Of a stretch of 64,000 bases of DNA, positions 43,871 to 55,200 are shown one piece after another. The notes below the pieces were generated by a model, which had not been told where the DNA came from, made no database searches, and saw nothing but the letters and a program-made list of their open reading frames with translations. The stretch is taken from positions 7,812,001 to 7,876,000 of the forward strand of contig JAWNGF010000001.1 of assembly GCA_037039685.1 (NCBI GenBank), read 5' to 3'. A program made the position numbers and the translations under genes. Within the stretch, counting starts at the first letter, position 1; each line of letters opens with the position of its first letter. The stretch is from Ceratobasidium sp. AG-K. Its lineage: Eukaryota > Basidiomycota > Agaricomycetes > Cantharellales > Ceratobasidiaceae.

Positions 43871-46179
43871 CTAGTCTGAATCGCTGCCCGAGTCCGAGTC
43901 GCTGCCCGAGCCATTGGACGAGTGGGCGTCGTCGTCGTACGTCTCGCCGATCGAGGCCGAGGGGTCAAAGCGCTTGATCTGCTCTTGGAGCTTGCGAATG
44001 CGCGCGCTCTCGACCTCTTCGTCCATGCTCTTGCGCTTGACACCGCCCGTGGCTGCTGCGCCCTTGGATGCGTTGCCGCTCGTGCGCTTGGGGCCGTGGC
44101 TGGTGACCTGGGCCTTTTTCTGCTGCTGGGGCTTGACAACAAAGTTCCAGAGCTTAGTGAGGACGGCGGGGGTGAGCGACTCGATGTCGAGCTCGATCTC
44201 CTCGTTGGACTGCAGACATGTTAGCACAAATTAATGACAAGAGTATGGGACGCACGTTCTGAAGGTCGGGCATGCCCTCGTAGATGATCTGAATGACCTT
44301 TTCGAGCTTGTCGCCGTCGAGCGACTCGATGGTGGTGGAGAGCTCCTTCTTCTGTTCGAAGGACATGGTCGAGATGCTGCGCTCCGTGTCGGAACCGGCG
44401 CCGCCCTTGCTCTTCTTTGGCGGGGGCTTGGCGGGAGGGGCGGACCTGCGCGGAGGCTCCTTGGAGCGACTGGGGCCGGGAGAGGGTTGGTAGGTGGGAG
44501 TGGCATAGGAGGTCTTTTTGACGGGCTTCTTGGGAGCGGGCACAGGAGGCTTCTTCTCCTTTGGCGGAGGGGCGACGGGCGCTGGCTTGGCCTTTTCCTT
44601 TTTCTTCTTGGCCTTCAAGGCAGCCAGGCTGTCCTTGATGGTCTCGATCTGAGACTCCATCATGGCAATGGCCACTGCGGCGTGTGAGCCAACGAAGAAT
44701 AAGCAAATGGAATACTAACAGTCAGTGTCCTCGGGTGGCTGCTCGTCCTCGCTGCTCTCGCCGTCGTCCTCGTCCTCGGGGGTGGGCTGACGCAGGGGTG
44801 GGAGGTTCTTCCACTTTTCCTTGAAGATGCGGTCCATCTCGAGACCGGCGTTGTAGACGGCAGTACCAGGGGGATTGAACTGGTTGCAGTTTTTCATCAT
44901 CTGGCGAAAGTCGTTGTGGAACGCGGCGGCGCTGGGATACTCGCCACTGTCGAGCTTGCGGCGCATGGTGCCGAGATCCATGGGCTTCTTGATGACCTTG
45001 TAGTAGTTGGGCACAAAGTTGACGTCGACCGGCTCGTAGAAGGGTCCAGCGACCTGGTAGAGGGACTTTTTGTTAAAGTCCTGGAGGATCTTTGTGCAGT
45101 AGCGGAGTTGCTCGGCGGTGCCGTCCTCGCGCTCGCCACGGCCCTTGCCTTTGCGCAGGCGCTTGTTGTTGTCGGCAAAGGGCAGATCCTTGGGTGGCGG
45201 GGGATGAATCTCGCGCTTGGGGCGGACCGCGGATGGTGTATAGTCGTCGGGGGTGTTGCGGCGGATGGTGGGAACCGACGTCGACTGGCGCCGGGCGGGG
45301 GGCACAACAGGCTTGCGTGGCACAGGCGACTCGATGCGGGGGGGCTGCTCATGTCAGCCATAGTCGAACAATACATGGGTGGCTCACCTCTTCGTCGGGG
45401 GGCATCTGCTTCAGCTGGCGGTCCAGAACGTCTTCGAGCCGACGTGCTTGCTGGCTAATGAAGTGTTCGGGCCCATTAAACAGATAGCAGTTTTGGAAGA
45501 TTTGGCGCACGTCGGCAACAAAGTCGTCTGTGGTGCGGTAGCGGGGGACAGGAGGGGCAGATGCATCGGACGCCTTGCCGGGGTGTGAATTGGCGAGGCG
45601 AGCTTCAATGGTTGAAAAGTCCATCGGGCGCTTGATTACCGACGGATAGTGGGGGACGTTGAGCGCAATGGGGTCGACGGGGTACAGGAATGGCGTGGCG
45701 TCCTTCATGCGCTTCAGTGTCCGCACTGTCGACACACAAAACTTGTGCTGCGACGGGTTTAACAGCGTCGGTCCCGTGTACGGCGGTGGCGGCGGCTCTT
45801 GCACTGTCGTGTAGAGCGCCAGTGGGTCGGCAACCGGCTCGGCCATTGGGACGTCGCTGCGTGCACGCTTAGCAGCCGGCTCATCGGCGTCGTCGAGCTC
45901 GCGCTTGGTGGCGGGGGCGTCGGCCATCACGTGGTCGGCGGGCAGCGCCGGCGCTTCGGCAGGAACGGCGTCGGGCGCAGGGGGCACGGGGTCCACCGCA
46001 CCGTCGACGGGGTCTGCGGGGTCCGGCTTGGTCGGCGGGCGCACGTCGTGGTCGGCCGGGGTGGTGACAGGGGGCGACTCGTTGCGGGTGGCAGTGTCGT
46101 CGTCGTCGTCCCCGGGGTATCCGAGGACGTGCTCGGGGTCAGCGTTGATGAGGGCCGGCGACATGGACGCGTCGGACAT
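43871..46179 (-). CDS. BDF1: BET-family double-bromodomain protein (Bdf1-like)
   Basis: Starts MSDASMSPALINADPEHVLG at 46179. A disordered acidic/Pro-rich N-terminus holds a KRARSD basic patch. Bromodomain 1: HKFCVSTVRTLKRMKDATPF, YPSVIKRPMDFSTIEARLAN, and the acetyl-lysine Asn in NCYLFNGPEH. Bromodomain 2: RYCTKILQDFNKKSLYQVAG, PNYYKVIKKPMDLGTMRRKL, and NCNQFNPPGTAVY. Both keep the Asn that reads acetyl-lysine. A Lys-rich linker precedes the extra-terminal (NET) domain, TMSFEQKKELSTTIESLDGD, EGMPDLQN joined to SNEEIELDIESLTPAVLTKL. The tail is Ser/Asp-rich. Bdf1 reads acetylated H4 and binds TFIID and the SWR1 complex. Convergent with the ABC transporter (272 bp, A-rich). Confidence 0.95.
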
Positions 46180-46331
46180 GGCGTGATCACAGCTTTTCTA
46201 ACAAATTCTGAGGAGGCGAGCGATCTTGCGGGAGCCCCCCGCCGTCCGCTTTATGAGACCCCAAAGCCTCCGCAATTTGCATCCGGTGTTCTTTCCTAGT
46301 CACATGGTCCGTGCACATTTCCCCACCCGCC

Positions 46332-48890
46332 CTATTCCCCCTTTTCCTCCTCCTCTGCCGCTGCAAACACGTTCCCAGAGTCCTTCCAAGCTGCGAGATG
46401 GTCAGTACGGTCGACAACCGGGCGTTGGCGACGCACCCTTGGTCCACTTGAGCTCCCCGTCGTCCTTGGTGGCATACTTGAGCAAAGCCTCGCGTGGCTG
46501 TAATCGCAGTCAGCAACCAGCCACCAAAGTCATTGTTTAGCAAACGACCAGCATCCAGAACAAATCGCCTCGAGCTCGCCGCCATCCATGCGAAACCCGG
46601 CCAGGCACGTTTCCGACCCGTTTAGTCCAGCAAATTTCCACCAGAATCCCGAACTGATAAGCCCACAACACGCCACAACACGGCCAATCAAAACAACAAC
46701 ACTCACGTCCTCGTCGCGCGACGTATCCCGGAACATGTGCTGCACGATATGCTGCGTCGCACTCGCGCCCACACGTCCACCGCGCCCAGGTCCATTGACC
46801 GGCGGCATCGGCTTGCGTGTCTTGACCGCGTCCGACCGATCCTTGTCCCGTCTCCGTTGTCCCCTGCAACCCTGTCAAATATATTACAATAACAATACGT
46901 GGGTCCGTACCTGCCCTCTTCCTGAATGACCCCCATCGCGTTGGGAATGAGAATCGGCGCATCCCGCAGCGCGGCGCTGACGTCTTCGATCGTGACTTTT
47001 TTCGGCGCACGCGTCACGCACAATTTTGCCCCATTGGTCGACGCGTTGGGCGAATAGAGCACGCGAATCGATCCGTCCGACAACGACGCTAGAACCTGTA
47101 TGAGGTCATTATCCGCCCCGGAATGAATTTCATTTCCACGCACCTGATTGATCTTGGAATGCCATACCACCTTGACCGCGCTGACCTTGTCGCCCAAGAT
47201 TACTGACCGTGCAGGCTTGAGTCCACCCTCGCCCTCTGCGCCGTCGCGCCGCATAAACAGCAGCCGGCCAGGTTGTCGGCCAGGCACCGCCGCCGCGCCT
47301 GTCACAATATACTTTTCATCCGGAGAGAAGATCGCACTCGTTCCAGGGTAGAGCGTCGGTACATCTGTCGCCGTCGTCATGGGCTTTTTAAACGATCGGG
47401 TGTCCCACACTGCCAGCCATCAGCATCTAATCAGAACACTCGACCCGACTCACATTTGACCGTGTCGTCCCCTCCGCGCGTAAGCACTGTGTGCCCGTCC
47501 ATCGAGAATACCACCGACCCCGTCTCGGTATCCTTGACATGCGCGCCCTCGATGCTCAGGCTCGGCCGCACAAAGTTGCTCCCCGTGTTCCAAATATGCA
47601 ACGCCCCATCCAGACACGCTGACCAAAACAATTCAAATCTCTCGCATACCAAAATAACCCTCGCTACGCACCTCCTGCAATCATCTTGCCGTCTCGCGAA
47701 TACGCGCACGACATGACCTTGGTCCGCGTACCCCGCTCCTTGCTCTTGACCACAATCACCGTCTTTTGCTTGCGCTTGTGTTCCACGTCCCATATCCTAC
47801 AACAATCCCGAACCACCCGGCGTTCAAAGAAGACGTCCCCCGACGGATTAGATTAGCTACCGGTTCGGATCAGATTACGGGTGGAATATAGAATAGGGGC
47901 TACGGGGGCAAAGGGGGGAGGGAGTGAAAATCTGAGAAGCTCACCGAATTGTCGAGTCGTACGAAGATGTAATGAACAAGTTGGATTCTTTCGGGTGCCA
48001 GGCACATGCCGTGAGTTCTCCAACGTGGCCACTGTACGAGGGTGAGAATGGGTCTGGTCGGGATTACGGACTCACGATGTGTTTTTCATGTCGCGGATGT
48101 ATGGATCGCCCTTGATGAATGTTGCCCTATAGACACATGAGTTGGGCTTCCATGGTAAACTGGCCACCTACACTTCCTCGCCATCGCGTTCGTACAACTT
48201 GGCTTGGGTCGTGCCCGAAATAACCAAAAACTTGTCACCAGCATTGGTCCATTTGAGATCATGTACCTGCGGAGTATGAGTAATGGCCGCCACTCGGTGG
48301 ATGCACGTACATGGTAGCTCTCTGCGGGCTCCCAACTCCTAAACGGTTTGAAGCGAGCATCCATTCCACCGAAATCCCATAGCTTGACTTCATAGTCGTG
48401 TGACCCAGACACTACGCGTGCGCCAGAAGGATCGACAGCCAATGCTGACACGACCTGCACCGAGTTAGTACATTATTTGAGTTTGATGAGAAACGTACTT
48501 TTGTGTGGTCCTTGAGACTGATTTCGTGCGTAATGGGAAACGAGGACTCGTCTTCATCGGATTCTTCGCCTACATTGTCGTCGTCGTCGTCATCATCATC
48601 CTCGATGTCCTTTTGAGGTGCCGAGCTGGGTCCGGGTACAGGCCCATCCTCCTGGTCATCCACCCTAGCCCGCTTTGCGGCGGGTACATCATCCTTGACT
48701 GGCGCCTTGTCCTTCTCCACAACCTACCAAAAGGATAAACGACCCCCTAATTCGTCGCACGCGTACAACTCACCGCCTCGACCCGCTTTGTAGTCTCGTA
48801 CCGCGCCGCAACATCCACCGTCCGTTTTTTATTCTGCCTACCAAACGAGGGAATACCCATCATTGCGAGCATCTCTGCGTCGTCGGCCAT
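46332..48890 (-). CDS. WDR70: WDR70-like WD40-repeat protein
   Basis: Starts MADDAEMLAMMGIPSFGRQN at 48890. Then come a charged linker with a poly-Asp run (IEDDDDDDDDNVGEESDEDE) and FPITHEISLKDHTK, which is the entry to the propeller. WD repeats: VSALAVDPSGARVVSGSHDY, EVKLWDFGGMDARFKPFRSW, FIKGDPYIRDMKNTSGHVG, TACAWHPKESNLFITSSYDS, TIRIWDVEHKRKQKTVIVVK, KVMSCAYSRDGKMIAGACLD, and HTVLTRGGDDTVKLWDTRSF. The C-terminus PREALLKYATKDDGELKW ... NVFAAAEEEEKGE matches the DPREALL tail of human/S. pombe WDR70, a nuclear protein tied to H2B ubiquitination and resection of DNA breaks (family knowledge). Nine or more introns. Confidence 0.9.
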
Positions 48891-48909
48891 GGTTTTTGCG
48901 TAGAGAGTG

Positions 48910-49922
48910 ATGAGCAGGCGGCGCTGTAGTGGTGGCAGGTCAGCACGTGACTTTGCGGTGGTTTGTGGTTTACCGGCGTCGGGGTTGGTCTGTGCTTGGT
49001 TCTCGAGTTGGTTTCTCGTGATTTGCTTCTGTGTGCCACCGAAACGAAAGACTAGGTCTGCGAATGAGGATTCCGCTCCGGCCGAGTCGAGTGCTGCCGG
49101 GGCTGAAATCGACGCTGGCTCTAAGCTTCAAGTTCCATCTCCTTCTGCATTGACGCGCGAGGACGTTCAGTCTGCTATTTCACGATATTCGGAACATATT
49201 TCCAAGCTAGCGGGGTCTAAACCGGACTCCAAGTTGCAGGAGCTGGACGAATGGAGGCTCAACGTCTTACCAGCGCTGGTACGCTCGCGAGAGCCGGCTT
49301 GGATTGACAAGGGGGAATTGAAGAAACTAATGGACTGGAAGCTGTACGTTCTATCATTTACCCGTATTGTACATAATTGACAGAGATACAGAACTCGGGG
49401 AAAGTTCCGCCCGACCCTGCCGGTCTCGTTGCTCAAAACGCCCCAGAAAAGGTCAAATCTAGCACCCAAGAAGCGTTTACATCCCTCTCCCAACTCTCCC
49501 CGTCGTCAGCCCCGGACATCAAGACCTTCCGCGGGTTGCTGAAATCCTTTTGCGCCGACTTAAAAGGCGTCGGGCCGGCTACTGGGTCCTTGGTCCTTTC
49601 AGTCTACGATGATAGGGTACCGTTTATGAGCGACGAGGCCTATTTATGGGTCATGTATGCTGATGGTGGAGGAAGTGGCAAGTCCAAAAGGGAGATCAAG
49701 TACACTGAGAAGGGATATGCAGACTTTGCTGTACGGATGTGGGAGGTTGCGGAACAGGCTGGGGTCGCGCCTGCCGAGTTGGAAAAGGCTGGATGGGTCA
49801 TGGGTAGGGAGTGGATCGCCGGTGCCGAGTTGAGGCTCGCAAACGTGGCGGAGCAAAAGACTGAAATGGCCTCTGTGGAGGGGTCAACAAGTTCAGGGAA
49901 AAGCAAGCGACAGAAACGCTAG
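48910..49922 (+). CDS. Uncharacterised fungal helix-hairpin-helix-like protein, apparently frameshifted
   Basis: The conserved part reads EDVQSAISRYSEHISKL, ELDEWRLNVLPALVRSR, ELKKLMDWKL, then after an intron either TRGKFRPTL or GKVPPDPAG, followed by VAQNAPEKVKSSTQEAF, IKTFRGLLKSFCADLKGVGP, ATGSLVLSVY, and VPFMSDEAYLWVMYAD. The LKGVGPATGSLVLS segment is a helix-hairpin-helix-like DNA-binding motif seen in an otherwise unstudied fungal family. Two oddities: the expected start PPKRKTRSA is preceded by GTG rather than ATG (in-frame ATG only at 48910, giving a hydrophobic 46-residue extension), and the family-like TRGKFRPTL and GLVAQN lie in different frames at about 49410-49425. It may be a pseudogene, an annotation artefact or a sequencing error. 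Confidence 0.55.
48942..48951. promoter_or_regulatory. AGCACGTGAC E-box near WDR70 and the HhH gene
   Basis: CACGTGAC lies 52 bp upstream of the WDR70 ATG in the divergent spacer/overlap. Confidence 0.35.
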
Positions 49923-50042
49923 ATACCAATCTCAGCCTACTGTATTTACTCTTATATCCTTGGTTACATTAGTCTGCGTCGGTCGATTGAGTGAGCCCGA
50001 GCGCTTGGCCCCTGGTGGCGCGCGTCCGCTTCTGACCCCACT

Positions 50043-50048
50043 CACGTG
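50043..50048. promoter_or_regulatory. CACGTG E-box upstream of the acidic unknown gene
   Basis: 104 bp before ATG 50152. Confidence 0.3.
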
Positions 50049-50151
50049 CGCGAAACGCCCCAGCTACTTCGTCTCAGCTCTTGCAATCACCAGAGCCGCG
50101 TCATCTTTCCTGCCTCTTGCCGCATCGCCAGTGGTCTGGAACCTCTTGGAC

Positions 50152-51048
50152 ATGAAGCGTCGCCACGAGCTCATTGTTGAAGAACCGCTAGGAGGCGGTC
50201 TACTTCCCGGGGACTCGAGTCTGGAGAATTTGCCCCGGAAGTCGCTCAAGAAACGACGAGTCTTAGATCATGACAGCTGGAAAGGTTTGGGCAGAAGAAA
50301 ATCCTTGCGGGATATCAACAATCTATCGTCAGTACTAAACTATGATCTCACGACGACGTAATAATGAGGCATTTTTTTCATCTCGCAGCCACCCTGGATC
50401 GGTTCAACACGACGATCCAACCACGCCCCAGATCACCCAAAACAAGGCAAGCAAAAACGTTGCCAGCGTAATAGAATCCCTTCCGTCATCTCAGCCTTCT
50501 GCTACTGAGGCACCCGCTGAACGGCATGCATCATCCCGACACGACTCCCGTCCATTGACAATCCTTCGTTCGCCGCCCGGTGTTCCTGTTCCTGGACAAC
50601 CACCAGCTTCAGATCTCACAACTAACCCTCATATATCGACCCCGGTGACACCGACTTCTTCGCTTCCTCGCTTTGTTCCGCAAGACAATACAATGAGGGT
50701 TGTACAACCGCGAGCATCCCAACAGAGTCACGTTCCAGGTCCACGCAAAGATCTGGATTCAGATCAGGAAGATGAAGATGAAGATGAGGAAGGAAGCGCT
50801 GAAGAGACCGACGAAGAGGCCTCTAGTCCAACAGTGGAGGACCCCGCTGAGAATGAGGAGCGGCAACGGGTGGAAGGTCGATATGCCGAGGTCAACAAGT
50901 AAGCCCCTAAGTTTGCGACGACAAGTCGATTTCTGACAGGATCGAAGGCTGCTGGGCGACCTGTTCTTATCAAGACGCCGTGCTCCCCCGTGAGACGCTG
51001 TCGAGGTTTTCATTTCGCTTTGCTCCAATCTGGTTAGATTCTTCCTAG
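50152..51048 (+). CDS. Acidic, disordered protein of unknown function
   Basis: Starts MKRRHELIVEEPLGGGLLPG and joins an exon at about 50389 (NNLS to HPGSVQHDDPTTPQITQN). The middle is Ser/Pro/Gln-rich with RPLTILRSPPGVPVPGQPP. The end is strongly acidic (DSDQEDEDEDEEGSAEETDE). After a further intron it reads KIEGCWATCSYQDAVLPRET and stops at 51048. There is no recognisable domain. The basic start (KRR; RKSLKKRRV) could be a nuclear signal. I cannot assign a function, and the final exon is a prediction. Confidence 0.6.
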
Positions 51049-51165
51049 ACTTTACATCTCGCTTTGTATGGATTTTTGCGCACTGTTGTCGCCCCTGTAT
51101 CATGGTATTACCCAATTTATTGAGTTGTGTAGTCGAAAGGTGGCCAAAATCGTGGGATATCATCA

Positions 51166-51862
51166 CTACACCTGCTCACCCAGGTCAAGTTGAACCCGCT
51201 TCCCAAACACTTCACTGAGCTCATCTTCTAATAATGAGCGCATCGTGGTGTTGTCACGAGTATAGAACCACTCCTTCTCGGTCGCATCAAGGTCATACCG
51301 CTTTGGTCCACTGGCTCATCGTTAAAACTACAACCTGTTCGGAGAATGAACAAAACTCTTGCCTTCGTGGAGAAGATAGCCAAATTTGCTTGTTAGGGGG
51401 CTGTTTATTGATGACATATATTCCCTGGTCGGCCAGATTCAGCGTCAAGACACCACTCTAAATGGAAAAGGCGTCATTGGTCAATGCAAGAACCAATCCA
51501 ATGAATGCTCTCACTGAGTATTCCACCTCATAGGGAAGGTCTGTATGCTGGTCAATCAAAGACTCCAGACTGTCTAACAACGCTTCCATGGTGGTATCGG
51601 ATGCTCGATGGTACTCTTGTATGGTGATGTCGCTTGCTTGTTCAAATTAGTTAGAGCTCGGATGAAACCGTGGCGGGTCGCACCTTTGCTTGAATGTAGT
51701 CATTCCCCTCGTTGTCTGTTCATTTACGAACCCGGTTCGGTAATGTGTCCTTAGAAAGGGGTACAGACTGCTGGTAGTATGCGCGGAGAAGTGCCGAACT
51801 GAAGACTGCTTCAAGGCATGGGTTGTAAAAACAACAGCGGATCTTCGAGCTATAAAAATCAT
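51166..51862 (-). CDS. YFH1: Frataxin (Yfh1), mitochondrial iron-sulfur cluster factor
   Basis: Four exons (51684-51862, 51515-51632, 51363-51457, 51166-51310) total 537 nt, 178 residues, in one frame. The N-terminus [20 protein letters not shown] is an Arg-rich mitochondrial presequence. The frataxin fold follows: [68 protein letters not shown] and [20 protein letters not shown]. It ends [10 protein letters not shown]. The first helix carries the acidic residues that contact iron and the Nfs1-Isu complex. The third intron (51311-51362) begins with GC rather than GT. Head-to-head with the FANCM/Mph1 gene. Confidence 0.95.
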
Positions 51863-51969
51863 TATAGTGGCCTGAGAGAGGGTAAGGGCGTCGGGCCTAG
51901 AGCCTTCAGAGTTAGGTATTGGATGGCCTTGGTTGGCTCTTGAGACAGTCAAGATGATCGACTCCTAAT

Positions 51970-51979
51970 ATCACGTGAG
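51970..51979. promoter_or_regulatory. ATCACGTGAG E-box in the frataxin/MPH1 divergent promoter
   Basis: Lies 108 bp upstream of the frataxin ATG in the 434 bp divergent region. Confidence 0.35.
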
Positions 51980-52296
51980 CGCGACCGGGACCGGATCGAG
52001 CCACGGGACTTTGGCGCGACTCCTCATCCCCCGCGCCACAGAAGCCATCCTCCTCTGCCACCTCGGAACATACACGTCCCAAAATTCAGCGAATCGCACC
52101 ACCAACACCGGGGTGAGTACGCTACCCGGCTTTGATAACCTGGCACCTTAGGTTTCTAGCTCTCCTGCCTGGAGGCAGTTTCGCAGCGTTTCTAGACGTC
52201 TGAATTCTGCACACTTTCTTGATCGAGCAAGCGTCGAGGTAGGTTTGGAACGTTATTTATCCGTCCACCACCAACTCGAGCTCCTAGGTCGCAGCC

Positions 52297-55200
52297 ATGG
52301 CCGACTTTTCAGACGACATCGACTATGAGATGGACTCTGCCTTTCTTGCAGAGGTGGACGCCATCGAGGCTACGATCGAGCCAACGAAAGCGACCCCAGC
52401 TAGACCTGTGATAAACAAGCCGACACCTCTTGCCTCTCGGACGTTCTCCACTCCCCACATGTCCAAACAAGTTCGGTCGCCTTTTACCCCCGTTGTTCCT
52501 AGAGCGCCACCACCAGGAAGTTCAAAACCTTTCTTTCGGCCCACTGGTCGATCGGTTTCCGCTGCAGGCCCTTCCACTGTCCCTAAAAGCATTGGGAACG
52601 CTGTTCGATCAGCATTGGCGGCCAGCACAAGTGGGAGCCAGGCGAGTAGCACAAACGCGGGTATGTACTCGGATTTTTTATGGCTCCACATTCTTATAAC
52701 ATGTTGCCAGCTTCCCAAAATGAAGTGTCGTCCCCCGCTGTTCACCAATCATCCGACATTATTACGGAAGTTGGTGAGGCTCCTCCTCGCCAGCTCAGTG
52801 TGGAGTCCATCTCGTCGCCTCCTGCCCGTGAGCGTGCAATATCGGTGCATTCCTCGGACGATTACTCTTGTTACGACATTCCGGACGACGCATTCGACGA
52901 GATTGACGAGATTGCCGAATCTGCGCTTACTGGTCCAACAGGTCCTCCTGCATCCAATGCAAGGCGACAGATGAATCTGTTTGGAGGAGTTGTACCACAG
53001 ACCCCAGGCGCAAGCAGCAGTGGGACTGGAGGACGGGCGTTCAGTTCCAGCGCAACCGGCAGCGCTCCACGAACGGCCTCCAAGGATGGTCTTTTTGGTC
53101 GGCAACACCACCGTCAACAGACCAAGTCTTGGGACTATGTGAAAGCTGCTGAATCGCTCAAGAAAAAGGGAAAGGCCCGTGCTCAAGGACCCGAAGATGA
53201 GGATGGTGAAGAGCTCGAACAATTCCCCGATCTTGCGACTCCACCTGTTCTCCCTGGTATGTCCACTATCACCAGCACGGCTCCCACTATTCACTCAACC
53301 TCACTCAGCCAAGTGAGTATTCAAGATGCCCCTTTTAGTCCCATTGACCAACTGTCATTGATCTTCGTTACCGTAGACCCGTAAGTAAAACTGTGTTTAC
53401 TGGTCGGCCAACTAATGCTGTTCTCTAGCCAACGAAGATGAAATGCCCGCCAGATCCCAAGACAATAAGCAACTGGATATTTCCGCTCAACAAAGAGAAA
53501 CGAGACTACCAATATAATATTATTTATCGTGCTCTCCTTGACAATACGCTGGTTTCTCTACCAACGGGTCTAGGCAAAACATTCATCGCGGGTTCAGTCA
53601 TGCTAAATTGTGTGTCTGTTTTCTCTCAAAACGATCGCCCTACTAACACGTATCCGTAGTCTACAACTGGTTCCCCACCGGCAAGGTGGTTTTTGTTGCT
53701 CCAACCAAGCCACTTGTGGCTCAACAAGTCGAAGCTTGTCACGACAGTTGCGGTATTCCAGGAAGGGATGCAATTGAGCTTACAGGCACCGTAGGCAAGG
53801 CGCAACGAATCAGAGCGGTACGTATTATGTCCCAGGACTGCCAGTATACTGATGTAGAGTTATTAATTTAGTGGGAAGAGCGAAGAGTATTTTACATGAC
53901 CCCTCAAACGTTTATCAACGACTTGAAGGATGGAACCTGTGACGCCAAGGACATCGTACTGGTGGTAATCGGTAAGCATTGCCAGTAGAAATACGCTAGC
54001 TCTGCTTAGTGGTTCCCAGACGAGGCGCATCGAGCAACAGGTGCATATGCCTATGTTACGATAGTACACTATCTCATGGCGCACAACCCTTTCCATCGCA
54101 TTCTTGCGTTGAGTGCTACGCCTGGTAAAAACTCAGAAACGGTCCAGAGTATTGTGGATGGGCTGCACATTAGCCGCATTGAGATTCGCGACGAGAACAG
54201 TATGGATTTACAGAAATATCTTCACAAGAAGGTAAGCCACTGGTTGAGCCACTTGGCCAATTCTCATTCGGGCGGGCATCCTTTAGCATACAGACATTCA
54301 AATCGTGGAAATGAACGAAGGAATTAACCGCATCAAGAAAAGTTTAGTTTCTGTAATGATGGTGAGTCTCGTGGACCTTGCGTATTCACATACTTATCCC
54401 TTCAATAGCCACTTCTCAAAAGCTGCCAGGGAGCTGGGTGTCTCAACAACGCCGACCCGGAGACCATGAGCGCGTACCGCCCGACCGCAGAGCTGCAGAC
54501 TATTATGGCCAGCCACGACAAGAATAAAATGCGGGTTATTAAGCCGTTGCAGTACCTTGGTATTCTGGCTCGCGCCATGGGATACCTTGTAAGCATGTTG
54601 TGACATTGTAGTTTATATGCGAAGCTAACTTGACTGCAGATCGAGTGTAGCGTTGCGATGGCCGAGCGCTGTCTGGTCGATTTTTATAATAGCGGGAAAC
54701 GCCAGTTTCAGTCAAACTGGGATAATAGCCCCGACTGGAAAACGCTCAAGAGTCAACTAGAAAACTATCACCTAGAAGCAGCCTCACTCGAACTCAAGAC
54801 AAGGTTTCCTCCCCACCCCAAGATGGTCAAGTTGAACGAGATCCTTGGGGAACATTTCGATGGCTCAGACTCCGAGGAGACGCGGGTGATGGTCTTCACC
54901 AACTTCCGAGAGAGCGTCGATGAAATAGTTACACATTTAAACACCAACAACCCAGGAAAGATTCGGGCTTCTCGCTTCATTGGACAGGCGGGTGGGAAAA
55001 GTGGAGAAAAGGGCATGAATCAGAAGGAACAAATCTCAGTAAGTGTCAATTTATACACTGAAACACGCATCTGAATGGCCGGGTCAGACTATCGGCCGCT
55101 TCAAGGCTGGCGAATTTAACGTTCTAGTCGCTACTTCCATCGGCGAAGAAGGCCTTGACATTGGTGAAATTGACTTGATTGTTTGCTACGATGCACAAAA

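Noticed and set aside
45799..46299. Long plus-strand frames across the bromodomain gene
   Set aside because: They are the antisense of the low-complexity Pro/Ala/Asp N-terminus of the BET protein.
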